Assembly: GCA_963742345.1 (NCBI GenBank)
Contig: CAVULO010000015.1
Coordinates: 310,001 to 374,000, forward strand
Length of the DNA: 64,000 nucleotides
Source: Pseudolabrys sp963742345
GTDB taxonomy: Bacteria; Pseudomonadota; Alphaproteobacteria; Rhizobiales; Xanthobacteraceae
Direction of reading: 5' to 3'
Shown: in pieces, positions 23,592 through 31,772 of the stretch
How positions within the stretch are numbered: position 1 is the first letter of the stretch
How the letters are laid out: every line of letters starts with the position of its first letter
Notes under the pieces: generated by a model
What the model was told of the DNA's origin: nothing
Database searches by the model: none
What the model saw: only the letters and a program-made list of their open reading frames with translations
Position numbers and translations under genes: made by a program

Positions 23592-24713
23592 ATGCTCCTT
23601 TGGTTCATATTCGCCCTGATGACTGCGGCGGCGGTTTTTGCCGTGTTGTGGCCACTCGGCCATGCCGCCGATGCGCAGGCGGGGAGTGATCTGGCGGTCT
23701 ATCGCGACCAATTGGATGAAATCGAGCGTGACCGCGCTGCCGGTCTGATCGGGGAGCTGGAAGCGCAAGCGGCGCGGGTCGAGGTCTCCCGCCGGCTGAT
23801 TACCGCCGCTGACGTTGCCGAATTCTCGCACTCAGCACCGATCGGATCATCATTGTGGCGCCGGCGCGCGGCAGCGATCGCCGGCGTGGTGTTGCTGCCA
23901 CTTGTCGCGGCTGTGTTTTATCTCACGATCGGTTCGCCGCAACTGCCTGGTCAACCGTTGGAAGCACGGCTACGCGACGTGCATGAAGATAAATCGATTG
24001 CAAGCCTCGTGTCGCGAGTGGAAGCGCATCTTGAGCGCAATCCCGACGATGCCCGCGGCTACGAAGTTCTTGCACCCGTCTATCTGCGGCTTGGTCGTTT
24101 CGCCGATGCGGTCACTGCCCGTCGTAAGTTGCTGGCATTGAACGGCGAAAATGCCGAAAGGCAATCCGATCTCGGCGAAGCTCTGGCCGCAGCCGCCAAT
24201 GGAATCGTGACGGCTGAGGCCAAAACGGCTTTCGATCGTGCGCTCGCGCTTGACGCCAACGAATTAAAGGCCCGGTTTTTCGTTGGGCTCGCCGCCGAGC
24301 AGGATGGCGACCGCACCAGGGCCGCCGCGACCTGGCGAGCTATGCTCGAAAATGCACCGGCCGATGCCCCGTGGATGCCGATGGTGCGTGAAGCACTTGC
24401 GCGTGTTGGCGGTGCGCCCGCCATTGTCGCTTCGCCCGGTCCCAGCGCCGGAGACGTTGCTGCCGCCGGCAACATGAGCGAGAAGGATCGCGGCGACATG
24501 ATCCGCGGCATGGTGGCGCGGCTCGCCGACCGGCTGAAGGAAAACGGGAACGACCTTGAGGGCTGGGAGCGGCTATTGCGTGCCTATATGGTCCTCGGCG
24601 AGCGCGATAAGGCGTATGCTGCCGCCGCCGACGCCAAACGGGCGCTCGCCAGCGATCCTGATAAACTCCGCCGCATCGATGATATGATCAAGAGCCTGGG
24701 GCTCGCAGGCTGA
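23592..24713 (+). CDS. ccmI: Cytochrome c maturation protein CcmI (CycH)
   Basis: 373 residues. Two N-terminal TM helices (residues ~2-22 and ~94-115) flank a coiled cytosolic loop (YRDQLDEIERDRAAGLIGEL), then a periplasmic TPR domain (HLERNPDDARGYEVLAPVYL onward) and a C-terminal TPR-like repeat ending LRRIDDMIKSLGLAG. CcmI holds apocytochrome c for heme attachment by the CcmFH complex. First gene of ccmI-ccmE-ccmF-ccmH, with ccmE 10 bases after. Confidence 0.92.
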   Translation: MLLWFIFALMTAAAVFAVLWPLGHAADAQAGSDLAVYRDQLDEIERDRAAGLIGELEAQAARVEVSRRLITAADVAEFSHSAPIGSSLWRRRAAAIAGVVLLPLVAAVFYLTIGSPQLPGQPLEARLRDVHEDKSIASLVSRVEAHLERNPDDARGYEVLAPVYLRLGRFADAVTARRKLLALNGENAERQSDLGEALAAAANGIVTAEAKTAFDRALALDANELKARFFVGLAAEQDGDRTRAAATWRAMLENAPADAPWMPMVREALARVGGAPAIVASPGPSAGDVAAAGNMSEKDRGDMIRGMVARLADRLKENGNDLEGWERLLRAYMVLGERDKAYAAAADAKRALASDPDKLRRIDDMIKSLGLAG

Positions 24714-24723
24714 ACGAGACGGA

Positions 24724-25176
24724 ATGACGCGCAAACAACGACGATTAATTTTGATTGGTACAAGTGTCGGCGTCCTCGCCGTTGCGGCCGCTCTGGTGCT
24801 CGGTGCCCTGCGCAATTCGATTGTCTTCTTTAATTCACCGACAGATGTTGCCGAAAAGTCAGTGCCGCCGGGCGCACGTATACGCATCGGCGGGCTGGTG
24901 AAGCCGGGTAGTGTGGAGCGCGGCGATAATCTGCAGGTGCGCTTCGCAGTGACCGATGGCAAGAGCGATATTTCCGTGCACTATCAGGGTATAGTGCCGG
25001 ACCTGTTTCGCGAAGGGCAGGGCGTAGTGGCGGAGGGCAAGCTTGAGCCCGGCGGCACTCTCGCTGCCGATACTGTACTCGCCAAGCATGATGAACGTTA
25101 TATGCCGCGCGAAGTGGTTGATGCCCTGAAGAAAGCGGGGCGCTGGCAGGAAGGCGAGGGGAAAACATCGAGATGA
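24724..25176 (+). CDS. ccmE: Heme chaperone CcmE (CycJ)
   Basis: 150 residues. Membrane anchor near residues 8-28 (LILIGTSVGVLAVAAALVLG) then an OB-fold beta barrel with the heme-attachment motif VLAKHDERYMP: His122 links heme covalently, Tyr126 is the axial ligand. CcmE carries heme from the CcmABCD release complex to CcmF in the periplasm. Its stop overlaps the ccmF start by four bases (ATGA). Confidence 0.93.
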   Translation: MTRKQRRLILIGTSVGVLAVAAALVLGALRNSIVFFNSPTDVAEKSVPPGARIRIGGLVKPGSVERGDNLQVRFAVTDGKSDISVHYQGIVPDLFREGQGVVAEGKLEPGGTLAADTVLAKHDERYMPREVVDALKKAGRWQEGEGKTSR

Positions 25177-27152
25177 TTCCAGAGCTTGGTCACTATGCCT
25201 TGGTGCTGGCACTGGCACTGGGGTTGATCCAATCGGTCGGCCCGATCATCGGCGCGCGGAGCGGCGATCCCGTATTGATGCGTCTCGCCAGCTCCACGGC
25301 GCTGATGCAATTCATTTTCGTCGCAGTTTCATTTTTGGCGTTGACCATTTGCTACGTTACCTCGGATTTCTCGGTCGCAACCGTTTTCGAAAACTCCCAC
25401 TCGCTGATGCCGCTGATCTACAAGATCACCAGTGTTTGGGGAAACCACGAGGGCTCGATGCTCTTGTGGGTCTTAATTCTCTCGCTGTTCGGTGCACTGG
25501 TTGCTGCCTTCGGCAACAACTTGCCTGCAATATTGAAAGCGCATGTGCTGGCCGTGCAATCGTGGATCGCTTGCGCCTTCTATTTTTTCATTCTTTTCAC
25601 CTCCAACCCTTTCCTTCGGCTGCCGCAGGCGCCGTTTGAAGGCCGCGATCTCAATCCGATTTTGCAGGACCCCGGCCTCGCCATCCATCCGCCGCTGCTG
25701 TACCTCGGCTATGTCGGCTTTTCCATTGCGTTCTCCTTTGCCATCGCAGCCTTGATCGAGGGCCGCATCGACGCGGCGTGGGCGCGCTGGGTGCGGCCAT
25801 GGACTTTGGCTGCATGGATATTTCTAACGCTTGGCATCGCGATGGGCTCGTACTGGGCCTATTACACGCTCGGCTGGGGCGGTTTCTGGTTCTGGGACCC
25901 GGTGGAGAACGCTTCGCTAATGCCGTGGCTGGCCGGTACCGCTTTGTTGCATTCCGCCGTGGTGATGGAAAAGCGCAACGCCCTCAAGGTCTGGACCATT
26001 CTGCTGGCGATCCTGACCTTCTCGCTGTCACTGATCGGCACCTTTTTGGTGCGCTCCGGCGTGCTCACTTCTGTACATACCTTTGCCACCGATCCGACTC
26101 GCGGCGTGTTTATCCTGGCCATCCTGGTGCTGTTCATCGGCGGCGGTCTAACGATGTTCGCGTGGCGCGCACCAATGTTGAAGCAGGGCGGATTATTCGC
26201 ACCAATCTCGCGCGAGGGTGCGCTGGTGTTCAATAATCTGTTTCTGACGACTGCCTGTCTCACCGTGTTCGTCGGCACGCTCTATCCCTTGGCACTGGAA
26301 GCTTTGACCGGGGAAAAGATTTCGGTCGGCGCGCCGTTTTTCAATTTGACCTTTGGACCGCTGTTCGTGGCGTTAATGTTTGTCATTCCATTCGGTCCTT
26401 TGCTGGCCTGGAAACGCGGTGATCTCTTCGGCGTGGCGCAACGGCTCATGACGGCTTTCGCGATCGGAATTGTCGCGGCAGCGATAGCCTTTGCGGTAGA
26501 AGGCGGCCAGTCGATACTCGCGCCATTCGGCGTCGGTCTTGCTCTGTTTGTAATGCTGGGTGCGATGACCGATCTAGTTGAGCGTACCGGCCTGTTTCGA
26601 ATGCCGCTCGCAACCGTTCGTCAGCGTGCCGCCGGACTGCCCCGCTCGACTTGGGGCACCGCGATCGCGCATTTCGGTATCGCCGTGTCCATGCTCGGTA
26701 TTGTCTGTGCGGGTACCTGGGGAACAGAACGCATCGTCGCTGTGAAACCAACGCAAACCGTTTCACTCTCGGGTTACGAGTTTTCGTTTGATGGCCTCGT
26801 GCAGCGGCCGGGCCCGAACTACAACGCGCTAGTGGCAAAGTTCACTGTACGCAGCGGCGGCGTGCCGATCGGTATCATGGAGCCCTCGAAGCGCAGTTTC
26901 TCTACGCGTGGCATGACGACCAACGAGGCCGCATTGATGTCGAGCGGGCTGGGGCAGCTCTATCTGTCGCTCGGCGACACCAATAACGATGGCTCGATTG
27001 CAGTCAGGCTTTACTACAAGCCAATGGTGCTACTGATTTGGCTCGGCGCGGTGGTGATGATGTTTGGCGGTACGCTGTCACTGTCCGACAGGAGATTGCG
27101 CATCGGAGCACCGAAACCGGCGGCCAAGCCCGCGCTTGCGCCGGCGGAGTAG
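25173..27152 (+). CDS. ccmF: Heme lyase CcmF (CycK)
   Basis: 659 residues with about 14-15 TM helices. The tryptophan-rich heme-handling motif WGGFWFWDPVENASLMPWL lies near residues 233-251; conserved histidines flank it (HPPLLYLGY, LLHSAVVMEK). CcmF moves heme from CcmE to apocytochrome c at the periplasmic face together with CcmH and CcmI. The start overlaps the ccmE stop; ccmH follows 4 bases later. Confidence 0.95.
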   Translation: MIPELGHYALVLALALGLIQSVGPIIGARSGDPVLMRLASSTALMQFIFVAVSFLALTICYVTSDFSVATVFENSHSLMPLIYKITSVWGNHEGSMLLWVLILSLFGALVAAFGNNLPAILKAHVLAVQSWIACAFYFFILFTSNPFLRLPQAPFEGRDLNPILQDPGLAIHPPLLYLGYVGFSIAFSFAIAALIEGRIDAAWARWVRPWTLAAWIFLTLGIAMGSYWAYYTLGWGGFWFWDPVENASLMPWLAGTALLHSAVVMEKRNALKVWTILLAILTFSLSLIGTFLVRSGVLTSVHTFATDPTRGVFILAILVLFIGGGLTMFAWRAPMLKQGGLFAPISREGALVFNNLFLTTACLTVFVGTLYPLALEALTGEKISVGAPFFNLTFGPLFVALMFVIPFGPLLAWKRGDLFGVAQRLMTAFAIGIVAAAIAFAVEGGQSILAPFGVGLALFVMLGAMTDLVERTGLFRMPLATVRQRAAGLPRSTWGTAIAHFGIAVSMLGIVCAGTWGTERIVAVKPTQTVSLSGYEFSFDGLVQRPGPNYNALVAKFTVRSGGVPIGIMEPSKRSFSTRGMTTNEAALMSSGLGQLYLSLGDTNNDGSIAVRLYYKPMVLLIWLGAVVMMFGGTLSLSDRRLRIGAPKPAAKPALAPAE

Positions 27153-27156
27153 AGAC

Positions 27157-27633
27157 ATGCGCTGCGTTGCAATATTCGCTCTGCTCATTGGGCTTACCGT
27201 ATCGCAATCGGCACTGGCGGTGCAGCCTGATGAAATACTGAAAGATCCGGCGCTTGAAGCACGGGCCCGCGATTTGTCGCGTGGGCTGCGCTGCATGGTC
27301 TGCCAAAATCAGTCGATTGATGATTCTGAAGCGCCACTCGCGCGCGACTTGCGGCTTCTCGTTCGCGAGCGATTGACCGAGGGCGATAGCGATCCGCAAG
27401 TGCTCGATTTTTTGGTGTCGCGCTATGGTGCATTCGTGCTGCTTAAGCCGCCGCTCGAATGGCATACTTTGCTTTTATGGGGGTTGCCGCCGGTAGCGCT
27501 GATTGCGGGGGTGATGGCCCTGTTTGTGATGGCCCGTCGACGCAATACGGCAAGCCCGGGGGCTGACGCTCTCAGCCAAGAGGAAGAGCGGCGGCTTTCG
27601 ACTTTGGTCAATTCCACCGCCCCGGACCGTTGA
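27157..27633 (+). CDS. ccmH: Cytochrome c maturation thiol reductase CcmH (CycL)
   Basis: 158 residues from ATG 27157. Signal peptide (MRCVAIFALLIGLTVSQSAL), conserved LRCMVCQNQSI with CXXC thiols, FLVSRYGAFVLLKPP, and one C-terminal TM (LLLWGLPPVALIAGVMALFV). CcmH keeps the CXXCH cysteines of apocytochrome c reduced for heme ligation. Last gene of the ccmIEFH operon; ccmABCD and ccmG are not in the window. Confidence 0.94.
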   Translation: MRCVAIFALLIGLTVSQSALAVQPDEILKDPALEARARDLSRGLRCMVCQNQSIDDSEAPLARDLRLLVRERLTEGDSDPQVLDFLVSRYGAFVLLKPPLEWHTLLLWGLPPVALIAGVMALFVMARRRNTASPGADALSQEEERRLSTLVNSTAPDR

Positions 27634-27778
27634 TTAGTCTATCGAAATTCAAACAATTCGTTATCCCCACCTTACAAAAGTTTAATCCTGCCGACAGGAC
27701 GCTGTAAGGCTCATCGCCCCATCTTCAGGTTCGAAACGGCGCACCTGTGCGCCCGCGAATCCCGATGGAGATATTCCG

Positions 27779-29326
27779 ATGAAGCCGAGCGTTTTTTCCG
27801 CTCCCCAGACTCCCATAAAGTCGCGCGTGCTACCCGCCCGCCGATACATTCTCCTCGCCACGACCATTGCCAGTCTGGGTGTTGCGGCGCTCGTAGTTGC
27901 TCCCGGCTTCAATCTATCCGGCGGCTATCCGGCAGCCCTCGCTCAGAATCTGAGCGAACAGGCTCACAAGCTGCAGGCGCCCGTCGGCTTTGCCGACATC
28001 GTCGAGAAGGTCAAGCCAGCTGTGATCTCGGTGCGCGTCAAGGTTGACGGCGGTTCACAAACCGATGGTCTCGGTACAAACGATGTTCCTCCGGGGCTGC
28101 GTGAATTCTTCCGGCGTTTCGGAATGCCGGATGCCCCAAATGGGCCGGAAGGGATGCCGCGTGGCCGCGGCCGCAACGTTATTACCGGTCAAGGCTCCGG
28201 CTTCTTCATCTCGGCTGACGGCTATGCAGTCACCAACAACCACGTCGTTGAGAAGGCTGAAAGCGTTCAGGTCACCACTGACGATGGCAAGATTCATAGC
28301 GCCAAGGTTATCGGCTCGGATCCGCGCACCGATCTGGCGCTGATCAAGGTCGAAGACGGACCATTCCCCTACGTTAAACTGTCGGACAAATCTCCACGCA
28401 TTGGTGATTGGGTCCTGGCAGTCGGTAACCCGTTCGGCCTAGGCGGAACTGTCACAGCCGGCATCGTGTCGGCGCGAGGCCGCGATATCGGCGCCAGCGC
28501 CTATGACGACTTCATCCAGATTGATGCACCAGTCAACAAGGGCAACTCTGGCGGTCCGACATTCGATACCGATGGCAATGTGATCGGCGTCAACACTGCG
28601 ATCTTCTCACCATCGGGCGGGTCCGTCGGTATTGCCTTTGCGATCCCAGCCGAAACCGTCAACAGCGTGGTGGCCCAGCTCAAAGAGCATGGCACAGTGA
28701 CGCGCGGTTGGATCGGAGTCCAAATACAACCGGTGACACAGGATATTGCGGATAGCCTTGGCCTGAAGAAGGCGGAAGGCGCGCTTGTCGCCGAGCCGCA
28801 GGCAAATAGTCCGGCGCAGAAGGCCGGTATCGAGGCCGGCGACGTCATCACTTCGGTAGACGGCAAGGAAGTCAAAGACGCTCGTGATCTTGCGAAGAAG
28901 ATCGGAGCGATGGCTCCGAAAGCTTCGGTGAAGCTGACGGTGCTTCACAAGGGCTCTGAGAAGGCGGTGACTTTGACGCTCGGTGAATTGCCGAACACTA
29001 AAGAGGCACGCGCCAATTCAGAAGAGGGCGACAGTGGCGCTGACGTTGGCAAGCTCGGTCTCACGCTTGCACCGGCTGCCCGCGTCGCTGGAGCCGGTGG
29101 CGAAGGCGTAGTGGTTACCGGCGTCGATTCGAGCGGCGTTGCAGCCGACCATGGCTTCACCACTGGCGACGTGATCCTCGAGATCGCCGGCAAATCCGTT
29201 TCGACGCCCGCCGATGTGCGCGAAGTAGTAGCGAGCGCGCGTACGGAGGGAAAGCGCAGTGTGCTGATTCGAGTGAAGAAGGGCGAAAACACGCGGTTTG
29301 TCGCTCTGCCGCTCGGCCGCGGCTAA
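27779..29326 (+). CDS. degP: DegP/Do-family periplasmic serine endoprotease
   Basis: 515 residues: N-terminal signal/anchor (residues ~22-45), trypsin-like domain with His155 (TNNHVVEKA), Asp185 (DPRTDLALI) and Ser257 (NKGNSGGP), then two PDZ domains (~280-375 and ~410-510; GWIGVQIQPV and VVVTGVDSSGVA). HtrA proteases degrade and chaperone misfolded envelope proteins, relevant next to cytochrome c assembly. It is on the same strand after ccmH with a 145-base gap. DegQ/MucD naming is equally defensible. Confidence 0.92.
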   Translation: MKPSVFSAPQTPIKSRVLPARRYILLATTIASLGVAALVVAPGFNLSGGYPAALAQNLSEQAHKLQAPVGFADIVEKVKPAVISVRVKVDGGSQTDGLGTNDVPPGLREFFRRFGMPDAPNGPEGMPRGRGRNVITGQGSGFFISADGYAVTNNHVVEKAESVQVTTDDGKIHSAKVIGSDPRTDLALIKVEDGPFPYVKLSDKSPRIGDWVLAVGNPFGLGGTVTAGIVSARGRDIGASAYDDFIQIDAPVNKGNSGGPTFDTDGNVIGVNTAIFSPSGGSVGIAFAIPAETVNSVVAQLKEHGTVTRGWIGVQIQPVTQDIADSLGLKKAEGALVAEPQANSPAQKAGIEAGDVITSVDGKEVKDARDLAKKIGAMAPKASVKLTVLHKGSEKAVTLTLGELPNTKEARANSEEGDSGADVGKLGLTLAPAARVAGAGGEGVVVTGVDSSGVAADHGFTTGDVILEIAGKSVSTPADVREVVASARTEGKRSVLIRVKKGENTRFVALPLGRG

Positions 29327-29347
29327 TACGAGATTGGGGACATCCCG

Positions 29348-29490
29348 CCGGCATCCGTCGCCCCCGCCGGTGGGTCTGCCCTCAACGGGGCGGGCTTCGT
29401 GCCCGTCCCGCCAATTTCCGGAAAGCGCGCGCTTTGAACGGCGCGGCCGCTTTCGGTGCGAGCTCCAACCCCGGCATCCGTCGCCCCCGC
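29348..29490. repeat. 20-base exact direct repeat, 123 bases apart
   Basis: CCGGCATCCGTCGCCCCCGC at 29348-29367 and 29471-29490; similarity continues a few bases further (GGTGGG against GGGGTGGGG). Confidence 0.85.
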
Positions 29491-29505
29491 TGGGGTGGGG
29501 TCGTT

Positions 29506-29534
29506 GAGGGGGTGGCGGCCTCCGCCACCCCCTC
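29506..29534. repeat. Perfect 13-base-stem hairpin
   Basis: GAGGGGGTGGCGG, loop CCT, CCGCCACCCCCTC. There is no T-run after it on either strand, so it is not a standard terminator; it could protect the degP mRNA end or be part of a dispersed element. Confidence 0.75.
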
Positions 29535-29683
29535 GCGTACGAAAAAAAGGGGCCGATCGCTTGAGCGAATTGACTCTGCCACCGAAATGACTGGAATTGG
29601 TGTGACCGATGCCCACTTATGCGGATATTAACGGGCAGCGCCCTTTCGGGCGGACGGCCGACGCGCAACCGGATCGGGTCACC

Positions 29684-30364
29684 ATGCGCCTTCTGGTTAT
29701 TGAAGACGACCGCGACGCCGCCGATTACCTGGTCAAGGCGTTCCGCGAGGTTGGTCATGTCGCCGACGCTGCCAACGATGGCGATGATGGCTTAGCCATG
29801 GCACTCGATGGTCAGTACGATGTGCTCATCGTTGACCGCATGCTGCCCAAACGTGATGGGTTGGCCCTTATAGGGACCCTGCGCGCAAAAGGCATGGAGA
29901 CGCCGGCGTTAATCTTGTCTGCGCTTGGTCAAGTTGATGACCGGGTCAAAGGATTGCGGGCCGGTGGCGACGACTACCTCCCGAAACCTTATTCGTTTTC
30001 CGAATTGCTGGCGCGTGTCGAAGTTTTAGCCCGCCGTCGCGTCGGTCGCAGCGAAGAAACTGCGCTCCGGGTCGGCGACCTCAAGCTCGACCGGCTGTCA
30101 CACCAGGTGCATCGGGGCGACGAAGAAATTGCGCTGCAACCACGCGAATTTCGTCTCTTGGAATACCTGATGCAACATGCGGGCCAGGTTGTCACTCGGA
30201 CTATGCTATTGGAAAATGTGTGGGATTACCATTTTGACCCGCAAACCAATGTGATTGACGTGCACATCTCGCGCTTGCGCTCGAAAATAGATAAAGGTTT
30301 CTCCCAGCCGCTTCTGCATACAGTCCGCGGCGCGGGATACATGATACGTGACGGCGCTCGGTAA
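29684..30364 (+). CDS. OmpR-family response regulator
   Basis: 226 residues from ATG 29684, which begins the receiver directly (MRLLVIEDDRDAADYLVKAF). Phospho-acceptor Asp51 in VLIVDRMLPKRDG; the switch Ser/Thr position reads ILSALG, and the lysine is in LPKPYSF. C-terminal winged helix from EIALQPREFRLLEYLMQHAG to TVRGAGYMIRD. It overlaps the downstream kinase start by 17 bases. Upstream degP suggests an envelope-stress role (inference). Confidence 0.9.
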   Translation: MRLLVIEDDRDAADYLVKAFREVGHVADAANDGDDGLAMALDGQYDVLIVDRMLPKRDGLALIGTLRAKGMETPALILSALGQVDDRVKGLRAGGDDYLPKPYSFSELLARVEVLARRRVGRSEETALRVGDLKLDRLSHQVHRGDEEIALQPREFRLLEYLMQHAGQVVTRTMLLENVWDYHFDPQTNVIDVHISRLRSKIDKGFSQPLLHTVRGAGYMIRDGAR

Positions 30365-31772
30365 ACTTTTTCGCACGACCACGTTCAAGCTGACGCTGGT
30401 CTATTTGACTGTGTTCGCGCTGTTCGCAGCATTTCTGCTTGGCTATTTTGCCCTAAATACACGCCGCCTAATCACCGAACAGATTACCGACACAGTCAAC
30501 GCCGAGATCACCGGCTTGTCCGAGCAGTATCGCCTCGGCGGCATCAGGAGGCTGGTCGTCGTTGTGGATTCCCGGGCTCGACGGCCGGGCTCCAGCCTTT
30601 ATCTTGTCACTACCTTTGCCGGCGAGTCGCTTGCCGGCAATGTCACTGCGCTGCCGCCCGGGACACTCGATAATCCCGGCTGGACCGAAACGGGCTATCG
30701 CAGGCTTGATGAGGGTGAACCGGGGGAGCATCCCGAGCACCACGCGTTGGCGCGCGTGTTTCAATTGCCGGGAGGATTTCGCCTGCTCGTCGGCCGAGAT
30801 CTCGACGAGCGCGAACGTCTCTACAACATCGTCCTTTCCGCGGGACGATGGTCGATTGCTATTGTGATTGTACTTGGGCTTGCCGGCGGGCTGTTTGTCA
30901 CTCGCCGTGTGTTACGCCGCGTTGATGCCATGACCGAGACGACGCGCACGATCATGCGCGGTGATCTGGGCGGTCGCTTGCCGGTTGCCGGCACCGGTGA
31001 CGAGCTCGACCGTTTGGCCGAAAACCTTAATCTTATGCTGGAGCGCATCGAGGCGCTGATGCACGGCCTCAAGGAGGTTTCTGACAATATTGCTCACGAC
31101 CTCAAGACACCGCTTACGCGCCTGCGTAATCGCGCCGAGCAGGCACTGCGCTCAGGCAAAAATGAGGTCGAATACCGTGCTGCGCTGGAAAGCACGATCG
31201 AGGAATCAGATGGGCTTATTCGTACCTTTAATGCGCTGTTGATGATTGCACGCGCGGAATCCGGACAAGCACGTGGGGATATGAGCGAATTCGATGCTGC
31301 GGAGATCGCCCACGATATCGGCGAACTTTATGAGCCATTGGCGGAAGAAAAAGGAATAGTTCTGAAGGTGGAAGCCGACACGCCCGCGCCCCTCAAAGGG
31401 AATCGGGAACTTATCAGCCAGGCGCTCGCAAATTTGGTCGATAATTCGATCAAATACGCGGAACCGCGTGGTGACGCGGTTAATGGCGTCCCGGCGCAGA
31501 TCGTTGTGCGCGCTCTCAGCGAAGGTGATCGCATTCTGCTAACCGTCGCGGACAGCGGGCCAGGCATTCCGGAAGCCGATCGTGGTCGCGTCGTGGAACG
31601 TTTCGTCAGGCTGGAGCAAAGCCGTTCGCAACCTGGGTCCGGGCTTGGGTTGAGTTTGGCTTCGGCGGTAGCGCGTCTGCATGGCGGCGAGTTGACGCTG
31701 ACCGATAACCAACCGGGCCTCAAAAGCGTCATTGCATTGCCGCGGGCAGGGCCGGTACAGATTGCGGGATGA
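30348..31772 (+). CDS. Membrane sensor histidine kinase, partner of the 29684 regulator
   Basis: 474 residues from GTG 30348. TM1 (LTLVYLTVFALFAAFLLGYF), periplasmic sensor ~130 residues, TM2 (WSIAIVIVLGLAGGLFV), HAMP, HisKA with NIAHDLKTPLTRLRN, HATPase with NLVDNSIKYAE, DSGPGIP and GSGLGLSLA. Start overlaps the regulator gene; stop overlaps glnE (ATGA), so all three are probably one transcript. Confidence 0.9.
   Translation: MTALGKLFRTTTFKLTLVYLTVFALFAAFLLGYFALNTRRLITEQITDTVNAEITGLSEQYRLGGIRRLVVVVDSRARRPGSSLYLVTTFAGESLAGNVTALPPGTLDNPGWTETGYRRLDEGEPGEHPEHHALARVFQLPGGFRLLVGRDLDERERLYNIVLSAGRWSIAIVIVLGLAGGLFVTRRVLRRVDAMTETTRTIMRGDLGGRLPVAGTGDELDRLAENLNLMLERIEALMHGLKEVSDNIAHDLKTPLTRLRNRAEQALRSGKNEVEYRAALESTIEESDGLIRTFNALLMIARAESGQARGDMSEFDAAEIAHDIGELYEPLAEEKGIVLKVEADTPAPLKGNRELISQALANLVDNSIKYAEPRGDAVNGVPAQIVVRALSEGDRILLTVADSGPGIPEADRGRVVERFVRLEQSRSQPGSGLGLSLASAVARLHGGELTLTDNQPGLKSVIALPRAGPVQIAG

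Larger units (their letters stand above)
29327..29683. other. 357-base repeat-rich intergenic region
   Basis: GC-rich. It contains a 20-base sequence repeated exactly and a 13-base-stem hairpin, annotated separately. The last 75 bases are an open extension of the following regulator frame, but ATG 29684 is the more likely start. No separate gene is supported. Confidence 0.6.
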
